From SXTU01 sp964496695 (GTDB taxonomy: Bacteria > Verrucomicrobiota > Verrucomicrobiia > Limisphaerales > SXTU01): a DNA stretch of 64,000 nt. Both the position numbers and the translations under genes were made by a program. The notes beneath the pieces were generated by a model. The model searched no databases. It saw nothing but the letters and a program-made list of their open reading frames with translations, and was not told where the DNA came from. This document shows, piece after piece, positions 9,021 to 16,500 of this stretch. Where the stretch lies: assembly GCA_964496695.1 (NCBI GenBank), contig CAZCBE010000001.1:186001-250000 (forward strand), in the 5' to 3' direction. Position 1 is the first letter of the stretch; every line of letters begins with the position of its first letter.

Positions 9021-10355
9021 ATGTTTGATTCGCTGTCCGGCAAGCTCCAGAACGTCTTCCGCAACCTGCGCGGCCTCGGCAAGATCTCCGAGTCCAACGT
9101 CAGCGACTCCCTGCGCGACGTGCGCATGGCGTTGCTCGACGCCGACGTGAACTTCAAGGTCGCGCGCGACTTCATTGACCGCGTGAAGGAAAAGGCCCTG
9201 GGCCAGCAGGTCATCCAGAGCATCCACCCCGGCCAGCAGATCATCAAACTCATCAGCGACGAGCTGGTCGCGCTGCTCGGTTCGCAGAACGCCGGCCTGA
9301 ACCTCAGCGCCAGCCCCACGTGCATCCTCATGGTCGGACTCCACGGCTCGGGCAAGACCACCAGCTCCGGCAAGCTCGCCAACTGGCTCAAGAAGCAGGG
9401 CCGCCAGCCGCTGCTCGTCGGCTGCGACGTCTATCGCCCCGCCGCCATGGACCAGCTCGACACGCTGGGCAAGCAGCTCGACGTGCCCGTCTTCCTCAAG
9501 CGCGGCGAGACGGACGTGCTCAAGATCGCCCGCGACGCCCAGCAGCTTGCCAAGCTCACCAGCCGCAACGTGATCATCTTCGACACCGCCGGCCGCCTGC
9601 AGATTGACGAGCTGCTCGTGCAGGAACTGGTCCGCCTGCGCGACCTGGTCCAGCCGCACGAAATCCTGCTCGTCCTCGATGCCGCCACCGGCCAGGAGGC
9701 GGTCAATGTGGCAACACATTTCGACAAGGCCCTCAACCTCACCGGGTCCATCCTCACCAAGCTGGATGGTGACGCGCGCGGTGGCGCGGCCCTGAGCCTG
9801 CGCGAGGTCACCGGCAAGCCGATCAAGTTCATGGGCGTCGGCGAGAAGCTCGATGACTTCGAACCGTTCCACCCCGAGCGCATGGCCCAGCGCATCCTGG
9901 GCATGGGTGACGTTGTCTCGCTCGTGGAGAAGGCCGCCGAGCGCATTGATCAGGATTCGGCGATGGCGCTCGAGGAGAAGATGCGGAAGGGCCAGTTCAC
10001 GCTGGAGGACTTCCTCATGCAGCTCCGCGAGATGAAGAAGATGGGGCCGCTCGAAAACATCATGGGCATGCTGCCCGGCGGCGCGGAGATGGCGAAGGGG
10101 ACGGACTTCGGCAAGGCGGAGAAGGATTTTCGCCGCAAGGAAGGCATCATCTGCGCGATGACGCCGAAGGAACGGCAGAACGTGAACCTGCTCAATGCCA
10201 AACGCCGCGTGCGCATCGCCAAGGGCAGCGGCGTGACCGTGACCGAGGTGAACACGCTGCTCCAGCAGTTCGCCCAGATGCAGCAGATGATGAAGAAGAT
10301 GTCCAAGCTCCAGAAGATGATGGGGAAGATGGGCGGGATGCCGGGGATGCGCTAG
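9021..10355 (+). CDS. ffh: Signal recognition particle protein Ffh (SRP54)
   Basis: GTPase that, with SRP RNA, delivers ribosomes making membrane proteins to FtsY. The 444-residue chain has the N domain (1-95), the G domain with P-loop GLHGSGKTT (106-114), DTAGRL, the SRP-specific TKLDGDARGGAAL block and GVGEKLDDFEPF, then a Met-rich M domain (about 300-444: EEKMRKGQFTLEDFL, MMKKMSKLQKMMGKMGG). Length and domain order are normal. No SRP RNA gene is recognisable nearby. Confidence 0.98.
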   Translation: MFDSLSGKLQNVFRNLRGLGKISESNVSDSLRDVRMALLDADVNFKVARDFIDRVKEKALGQQVIQSIHPGQQIIKLISDELVALLGSQNAGLNLSASPTCILMVGLHGSGKTTSSGKLANWLKKQGRQPLLVGCDVYRPAAMDQLDTLGKQLDVPVFLKRGETDVLKIARDAQQLAKLTSRNVIIFDTAGRLQIDELLVQELVRLRDLVQPHEILLVLDAATGQEAVNVATHFDKALNLTGSILTKLDGDARGGAALSLREVTGKPIKFMGVGEKLDDFEPFHPERMAQRILGMGDVVSLVEKAAERIDQDSAMALEEKMRKGQFTLEDFLMQLREMKKMGPLENIMGMLPGGAEMAKGTDFGKAEKDFRRKEGIICAMTPKERQNVNLLNAKRRVRIAKGSGVTVTEVNTLLQQFAQMQQMMKKMSKLQKMMGKMGGMPGMR

Positions 10356-10396
10356 GGACGAGCCGCGCGTGGCCGGGCGGCGTGGCCCACGCGGGG

Positions 10397-10783
10397 TCAC
10401 GCTCCGGTATCAGAGCCCCGCTTCCGGCCTGTGCCGCCGGTTGTTTTCGGCGTTGGACTCAGGCACCGCCAAGCCAGGCCCAGCAAATCCTGCAAGGACT
10501 GCCGGTCTATTCCCGACAATCGCACCAGCACGGTCGGATGCTTCACATAGTGATCGGTCAGATAGTAAATGCCCGGCGCCGCCGCAATCAGCCGGGCGCG
10601 CTGTTCAAAATCGAGCCGGACCGCCAGCGTGTTGGGCTCGGCTGAACGGTGAATCGCCAGGCAGGCCAGCAGCTTTTTGCGGACCTTCCATGAGGGCGCA
10701 CCGTGGACGGTGCCCTCCGCGACGCCCGGCAACGCCAGGGCGAGCTTCCGGACCACGTCAAGGTCTGTGGGTTTTCTGACCAT
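10397..10783 (-). CDS. MmcQ/YjbR family DNA-binding protein
   Basis: 128 residues from ATG 10783 (GTG 10804 would add seven). The pattern LALALPGVAEGTVHGAPSWKV, followed by LA.RLDFEQRARL, YYLTDHYVKHPTVLVRLSGI and a final helical LAWRCL, is typical of the YjbR fold, a double-wing DNA-binding-like domain with no assigned reaction. The C-terminal tail (KTTGGTGRKRGSD) is basic and disordered. First of a run of small minus-strand accessory genes up to 13.1 kb. Confidence 0.85.
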   Translation of the reverse strand: MVRKPTDLDVVRKLALALPGVAEGTVHGAPSWKVRKKLLACLAIHRSAEPNTLAVRLDFEQRARLIAAAPGIYYLTDHYVKHPTVLVRLSGIDRQSLQDLLGLAWRCLSPTPKTTGGTGRKRGSDTGA

Positions 10784-10863
10784 CGCATCGTTGTTGCTAA
10801 CCACTGGGACTCAAGGACTCCGCCCATCCACCGGCCGCCGGTGCTGCATGGCTTCAGGCGGCT

Positions 10864-11418
10864 TCATCGTGACGGGATCTGGACATCCAAAATCTGGCGC
10901 TCAACGGGGCGGAGACAAACTCCGTCCGTCTTGCATGCCATGTAGCTGATGGCGACCCGAGCCGTAACGGCCGTGTCCCCGCCGGCGATCTGAATCGGCA
11001 ATCGCAAGCTCACCGGACCGTCCGGATAGATGTCAACGCCGTCGTGGCGCTGCGTGGCAACATCGGCAAAAAGCGGGCCGGCCGCTTTGACGGAGGGATG
11101 CGGCAACAGTTCCAATCGCGTCGGCATGCCGACGCCTCCGGTCGCTTTCGTGTCCAGTTCCCGGCTGTAAACGTGGAAGCCTTGATCGGTCGGCGTGAAC
11201 GTCGCACGAAGCAATGTCTGCCCTCTGGGATCGGAGTCCATGAACACGACGACGCGCACCCCGCTTTCGGTAAACTCCGTCAAACGGGCGCGTTCAGTAA
11301 AAACCGTATCAGGCGCGTGGCCCCGCGTGGCGGAAGCACGGAAGACTTGAACACCGACAAAGGTCAAGGCGCCCACGCAACAGGCGAGAATCAAGCCAAG
11401 TTGTGCACGATGGCTCAT
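10864..11418 (-). CDS. DsbD-alpha-like (DsbD N-terminal domain) protein
   Basis: 184 residues with an N-terminal membrane anchor or signal (LGLILACCVGALTFVGVQVF). The beta-sandwich and the late ISYMACKTDGVCLRP block resemble the periplasmic alpha domain of the thiol:disulfide interchange protein DsbD, whose Cys pair receives electrons from the membrane domain. Two Cys are present six apart (ACKTDGVC), as in the family. The membrane and thioredoxin domains are missing and not adjacent. Its ATG (11418) overlaps the stop of the upstream gene in an ATGA, so the two are translationally coupled. Confidence 0.7.
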   Translation of the reverse strand: MSHRAQLGLILACCVGALTFVGVQVFRASATRGHAPDTVFTERARLTEFTESGVRVVVFMDSDPRGQTLLRATFTPTDQGFHVYSRELDTKATGGVGMPTRLELLPHPSVKAAGPLFADVATQRHDGVDIYPDGPVSLRLPIQIAGGDTAVTARVAISYMACKTDGVCLRPVERQILDVQIPSR

Positions 11419-11747
11419 TGCGTTGGCGCCTTGGCTCCCGCCTGCCTCAGCCCAAATCCGATCAGCTCCTGGCACTCGGAGAACGACGGCGTCCCCTGGT
11501 GGCTTTCACCAGCGATGAGCTTCAGGGTGATCGGAGCGCCGCCGGCTTCGCAGCCCTCTAACGTCGGGTGGAACCAGAGCCACGGCTTCCCCGGCGCCGG
11601 TTTCGGCGCGGCATACAGGTAGGCCGGGTGGCCATTGAGTTCGAACTTCTCGGCGACCTTGGGCAAGACGTCATCTGCGACCGCCGCTGGTGCGAAGGCC
11701 GACAGGATCAACAGGCTGACGACGCGCAAGAGGTTCAGGTGTTTCAT
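11415..11747 (-). CDS. Small secreted protein, N-terminal piece of alpha/beta-hydrolase-like family
   Basis: 110 residues with a clear Sec signal peptide (LLRVVSLLILSAFAPAAVADD). The mature part FELNGHPAYLYAAPKPAPGKPWLWFHPTLEG resembles the first strands of a secreted hydrolase family common in Planctomycetes and Verrucomicrobia, but there is no nucleophile elbow or triad, so it is either a truncated remnant or a small binding protein. It overlaps the DsbD-alpha-like gene by 4 nt. Confidence 0.6.
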   Translation of the reverse strand: MKHLNLLRVVSLLILSAFAPAAVADDVLPKVAEKFELNGHPAYLYAAPKPAPGKPWLWFHPTLEGCEAGGAPITLKLIAGESHQGTPSFSECQELIGFGLRQAGAKAPTQ

Positions 11748-11793
11748 GGGATGATTACCGAGTTAACTGCGGCGGTTCGCAGCAGCGCTCTGG

Positions 11794-12060
11794 CTAGGCT
11801 TTTCGTTTGTAGGCATCGAAAAGCTCTGAGACCAGGACGCCGCGAAATTTCATGCCCGTCGTCTCGCAGGCCTCGATCTCGACATTGGTCAGGTTTAGGT
11901 TGCTGAACTTTGCGCCGCTGAAATTGATGTCCGTGAACGTGGCCTTCGACAAATTCACGTTCGTGAACGTCGCCTCCTGGAGATTTACATCATCAAACTC
12001 AGACCGGGAGAGGTTGGCGTTGGTGGCTTGCAGAGTTGCTTTGGTGTTTTGGATTTTCAT
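11794..12060 (-). CDS. Pentapeptide-repeat protein
   Basis: 88 residues made of A(N/D/S)LXX-type five-residue units (NANLSRSEFDDVNLQEATF, NVNLSKATFTDINFSGAKF, NLNLTNVEI) that should form a short right-handed quadrilateral beta-helix. There is no signal peptide. Family members range from gyrase-protecting Qnr proteins to scaffolds; at this length no function can be assigned. Base composition is lower in GC than the neighbours. Confidence 0.8.
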   Translation of the reverse strand: MKIQNTKATLQATNANLSRSEFDDVNLQEATFTNVNLSKATFTDINFSGAKFSNLNLTNVEIEACETTGMKFRGVLVSELFDAYKRKA

Positions 12061-12139
12061 CGCCGTAAGGGATATTGTCTATCGCTACGGATGCCCGATG
12101 GCCGGGTTCGGCGCAGCGCATGGCAAGGCCGCGTGGTTG

Positions 12140-12391
12140 TCATTTTGCTCGCGCTGGTTGTGGCTGAAGTCGTCGCTCAATCTGCAACGTTCGTGTCCGC
12201 GCTGCAACCTGTGTCGAACGCTTCTCGCCATTCAATTCGGCGAGAAGCTCATCGGGACACCGCTTGAAATACTCGCCCCACCAGCGCCTGGTCTTGGGGT
12301 TCCAAATCCTCCAACCCAAGCCTGCGGTCGCTCTGGCCACATACTGTCTCCTGGTGTTCACGGTGCGCGACCTAACGACGTCGTCCGGCAA
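12140..12391 (-). CDS. Hypothetical small basic protein
   Basis: Open frame of 83 codons with a TTG start, 3 bp behind the VOC gene stop, on the same strand. The middle (GLGWRIWNPKTRRWWGEYF) looks protein-like, the C-terminus is strongly basic, and I recognise no family. The weak start and short length keep this doubtful; the position directly after the VOC gene is the main support. Confidence 0.35.
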   Translation of the reverse strand: MPDDVVRSRTVNTRRQYVARATAGLGWRIWNPKTRRWWGEYFKRCPDELLAELNGEKRSTQVAARTRTLQIERRLQPQPARAK

Positions 12392-12394
12392 ACT

Positions 12395-12796
12395 TCACTG
12401 CTGTGGCGGCACCGCGCTCATGTAGTTGAGAGCCCAACAGTGGCCGTCAGGGTCAGCGAAACTGTGCTGATACATGAAACCATAATCCGTCGCCTCGGCG
12501 TTGGTTGCCCCAGCTTCCACCGCCTTCGCCGCCATGTCCTCCACCTGCGCCCGGCTCTCACAACTGAGGCACAGCAGCACTTCCACGGCCTTGGATGTGT
12601 CGCAAACCGGCTTCGGCGAGAAGGCCGTGAATTTGGGGTGCGTGAGCAGCATGACCCAAATCGTCTCGCTGATGACGATGCAGGCCGCGGTGTCGTCCGC
12701 GAACTGGGGGTTAGGCGAGAAGCCGAGCGCCTTGAAAAAGGCCATCGCCTTCGGCAGGTTGGCAACGGGAAGGTTGATGCATATTTGTCTGCTCAT
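12395..12796 (-). CDS. VOC family protein (glyoxalase/bleomycin-resistance fold)
   Basis: 133 residues: QICINLPVANLPKAMAFFKALGF at the start and the C-terminal half ending GFMYQHSFADPDGHCWALNYM are the two beta-alpha-beta-beta-beta modules of the vicinal oxygen chelate fold. The family includes metal-dependent lyases, dioxygenases and antibiotic-binding proteins. This subgroup (PhnB/lactoylglutathione-lyase-like) has no fixed substrate. It belongs to the small minus-strand gene run. Confidence 0.88.
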   Translation of the reverse strand: MSRQICINLPVANLPKAMAFFKALGFSPNPQFADDTAACIVISETIWVMLLTHPKFTAFSPKPVCDTSKAVEVLLCLSCESRAQVEDMAAKAVEAGATNAEATDYGFMYQHSFADPDGHCWALNYMSAVPPQQ

Positions 12797-12804
12797 GAGT
12801 GTGG

Positions 12805-12935
12805 GTGGGTGCTGGTGGGAGCGGGTGGGTGCAGCGGCCTGACGACCCAGGCATCAGCGACCCGGTGCGCGGATGCACTGCTTGCAACCACAACGCTCTT
12901 GCCGGGGCGCTGCAGCGCATGGTTGGGCCCTGCTT
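12805..12935 (-). other. Possible attC-like (integron recombination site) relic
   Basis: On the minus strand the segment starts GCCCAACCATGCGCTGCAGCG (12928-12908) and ends GGTCGCTGATGCC...GTCAGGC (about 12860-12836). This matches the RYYYAAC ... GTTRRRY layout of attC sites apart from one base in the last box. No integrase or attI is in the window. See the matching finding. Confidence 0.25.
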
Positions 12936-12940
12936 GAGTC

Positions 12941-13135
12941 TCAGTGAATTCGGCGGGATTCAACAAAGGCCGCCCCATAGGCGACAGTGCCCGAGACGAG
13001 GGCTGCAACAATCACCGCCACGATCAGGTCGGGGCGCGACATGCCTGAGAGATGGCAACCAACGCCAGTCAACGTGGTGCTGAGGAGAAACGGAACGGTT
13101 GGTTTAATGATGGTTTTCACAAATGGGTGATGCAA
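12941..13135 (-). CDS. Possible small membrane protein
   Basis: Up to 64 codons (TTG 13135; GTG 13120 is an alternative). Two hydrophobic stretches are visible, PTVPFLLSTTLTGVG and LIVAVIVAALVSGTVAYGAAF. I recognise no family and see no ribosome-binding site. It lies between two repeat-like segments, so it may be chance. Confidence 0.3.
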   Translation of the reverse strand: MHHPFVKTIIKPTVPFLLSTTLTGVGCHLSGMSRPDLIVAVIVAALVSGTVAYGAAFVESRRIH

Positions 13136-13593
13136 CGGGCTGGCGCCCCAGCGTCAGCGACCCGGCCCATCCGCCTCCACAAACGCTTCCACCGCCGTCG
13201 AAGCTATGGCGGACAAGACGGCGCGAATGGCAAACGGCTCGTCCCACCCAAGCCAGGCGAAGGCAGAAGCGCACGGGCCGGGTTAGCTGCCCTGAAGAGT
13301 TGCGCGACGTGGGCCGGACGGGCGCACGCCTTACTGTATGAACACACCACCGCATCACCCCGGCACTACAACCGCCCCCGCCGCCGCTGGCAAGCCCAGG
13401 CCGGCCGCGCGGCGCGTTTTCAAGGTGGTGGCAGGCATCCTGCCTGCCGTGGAGCCGGGCGTCCCGCCCGGCGGACAGAAGGCGGCGTGGTCGGGGCGGG
13501 CTGCGGAATTTCTAGCTTTCCGGCGCGAGGTGACGCGCTTTCCGGGCGGCGGGACGCCGCCCTCTACGGCAGGCAGGATGCCTGCCGCCGCCG
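13136..13593. other. Repeat-rich intergenic region
   Basis: No gene. Around 13152-13165 it shares TCAGCGACCCGG with 12854-12865. From about 13430 to 13590 two inverted arms face each other: GGCAGGCATCCTGCCTGCC near 13430 and GGCAGGCAGGATGCCTGCC near 13567, each flanked by a G/C-rich CCGGGCG...CGCCCGG palindrome. The open frames here encode repeat-like peptides and were rejected. Confidence 0.6.
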
Positions 13594-16500
13594 TCATGGG
13601 CGCCCATGAGGAACCGCCTGGGCCACCACGGGTTCCCAGTTGGCGAGGTCGTGGCCGAGGCGGGCGGTGTAGGTGTGCTCCAGGATGCTGGGCAGCCAGC
13701 CGGCCAGGGCGGGCGGGAGGGTCTGGCGCTGGGCGAAGAGTTTCCGCGTGAGAGCCGGGTCCTGCTGGCGCTGGGCGGCGGTGCCGAAGGCGGGGGCCTC
13801 GGCAGGGGTGAGGCGGGGCAGATGCTCGGCGAGGGCGGCGGCGAGGGCGGGGTCGGCGCGACGGGCGGCGAGGGGGAGGAGGAACCCCGGGCCGCCGGGG
13901 CGACCGGCCTTCAGATACTCAGCGAAGGCGGCATCGCTGCCGGCCACGACGGTCGCGAGGTCATCGCGTTCGGCCACCGAGGCGTTAGCGAGGCGGGCGA
14001 TGACTTGAGGAGCGTCGGTTTTCACCAGCAAATCCAAGGCGACGCGGCGCACGCGGGAGTCGAGGTCGCTCAGGCCGCGCTCGGCGAGCGGGGTGAGGAG
14101 GGCGCGCTTCGCGGGGTCGGCGGACTGGCTGGGGCCGCTGAGCACGAGGGCGGCGTTCAGGGCCTGGCGGCGGACGAAGGCGTCCTTGTGATCAAGGGAC
14201 TCGGTGCAGAGCGCGAGCGCGCCGGCGTGGCCGAGGTGGGCGAGGGCGAGGAGCTGGTCACCGCGCGCGTGGGCGTCGGTTTCCTTTCTGAAGGCGGTGA
14301 GCAGCGCGGCTTCCGCAGCCGGGGGCAGGCCGGCGGGGGCGAGGCGGCCAAGGGCTTCGGCGGCGGCGCGGCGGACTTCCCAGCGGGCATGCGTGAGCAA
14401 AGGCGGGAGCGCAGGCGCAAGTTTCCAGTCCGGGTGCAGGCCGGCGAACCACGCGCCGGCGGTGAGCGCGGCGGGGTCGGTGGCCTGCAACTGCGCTTCG
14501 GTGCGCGTGCGCATCACGGCGAGCCGGTCATCGGCGGGCGCGGGGCGGCGGCGGACGAGGACCATCTGCTCAGCAACCAGTTCCGGCAGGGTGAAGACCA
14601 CTTCGCCCGCGCGGAACTCGAAGGGCACGGGCGTGAGACGGCTGCCGGTGAAGGTGGCGACGCTGTGCGGGGCGGCGGGCTCGCGCAGGGTCACCTGGAG
14701 GTTGCGGCGCGGGGTGGGCTGCATGTTGTGCAGCAGGATCACCGTGCCGTCGGCGGAACTCATCGGCGAGGCCATCACGACGGGATCGGAGAGGGCCAGC
14801 TCGCGCACCACCTTCGCCTCGTGCAGCGGCTGCGTGAGCAGCGAGCGGCCGGCGTCGGCCCAGATCGGGTGCTGGCCGGCGAGACGGATCTTCTGCTGCG
14901 TGTAAGTGAGGCCGCAGCGGTGGGCGACGAAGACCACCTTGCCTTTGCCTGCACTGGCTTCGAGCCACGCGGGCGAGCCATCGTCGTAACGGGCGCGAAT
15001 GCGGGCAGTGCCGGGATTGGTCACACGGGACAGGCCGTTGGTGGCGACGGGATGCGTGCGGAACGTGGCCGCGTCCGGCAAGGCCGTGACGACCGGCAGC
15101 GCCGCGCCCGCACCGGCCCGCGCCCGCACGGGCAGCGCGCGGACGTTGTTCTCGGGCAGTTCACGCTCCACGGCGGCGAGGGCTTTCAGCGTGTCGGCGG
15201 GCTCGTTGAACTCGTTGCGTGAGCCGGCATCGGCGCACAGCCAGAGCAGGCCGCCAGCCTTGGTCCACGTCGTGATCTGCGTCTGGGCGGGCGCGGCGAC
15301 GACGGGGTCGAGGATGTAGAGCGCGTCGTAGTATTTCAGCGCACCAGCGGCGACCTGTTCCTCGGTGACCAGCTCGGGCTGGAAGTATTCATGCGAGAGC
15401 GCGAGGAAGGCGGCGCGTTTGTCCGCGAAGCTGGACTGCGCATTCCAATACTCGTTCGCCATCGAGTAGAGCATGGCCACACGGCTCGGGCGCATCTGGG
15501 AGTTCGCCAGCACATCGTCCACGAGCGCGGAGCGGTTGTTCGTGACGTGGACGGCGCGGTAGGAATCTTCGCTCTCGGACCAGAAGCCTTCGGTGACGGC
15601 GTAGCTGGGGCCGTAGTTGAAGTAGCTGAGGTGCCGTGCGTTGTTGCCGAGCATCGTGTAGCTGCGGAGCGTGGCGGGCCAGACGCAGTGCATCATCGGG
15701 TGGTTGAGCGGGGCCTGGCCGTAGCGGCGCGCGCCGGCGTTGTAGGGCGCGATGGAGAAGGCCACGGCCTGATGGCTGTCCCAGAACCAGCTCCCGAGCG
15801 ACATCCAGTCGCTGATGCCAGGCATCATGGCCGGGCCGTTGGCGAGCTGGAAGGTGTCGAGCGGCTGCTCGCTGGGGAAGTAGAGCGAGTGGCCGCTGAG
15901 GGCGACGAAGCCGCGCATCTGCGGGTTCGGCGCGAACTGGTGGATGGACTCGGCGGCGAGGTTGAACATGCGCGCGGTAAGCCAGCCGGAGAACTTGCGG
16001 CTCCAGTAAAAGAGCCGCGCCTCCTCGGGCGTGCGGACCAGGTTCGGCGCGGTGAGCAGGCGCACTTCGTCCCAGGACTTCGCGCCGAAGAGCGTGGGTT
16101 GAACACCCTGTTCAGCGGCCCATTTGCGGAAGGAAACGTGCGCCTGAGCCATGCCCCCGGCGGGCGTCCAGTCGGTGTTCACGAACTGTTCGAGCGGCTT
16201 GGGCTTGAACGAAGTGTCCTTCGCCGACGTGTCGTCGAGGCCGAGTTCGGCGAGGTCGCTCTTCTGTTTGTCAGCGGCATCCAGCGCCGAGAGATTCTCG
16301 CCTTTTTGCAGCGGGCGCAGACGCAGCTCGCGGATGACCTTGGGCGGGCCGGTGAGGCCGAAGCCGCCGCGCGGCGCGAGGCCGTCCTGCTGCTGGATCA
16401 TCTTGCCGTTCAGATACAGCGCGGCGGAGGTGCCGTGATAGACGATCTTGAAGGGCGTGCCGGCGGCGGCGACCGAGGCACCGGGGCGGAGGATTTCCGA

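Noticed and set aside
13355..13597. 80-codon minus-strand frame
   Set aside because: Encodes translated GGCAGGATGCC-type repeats on both ends.
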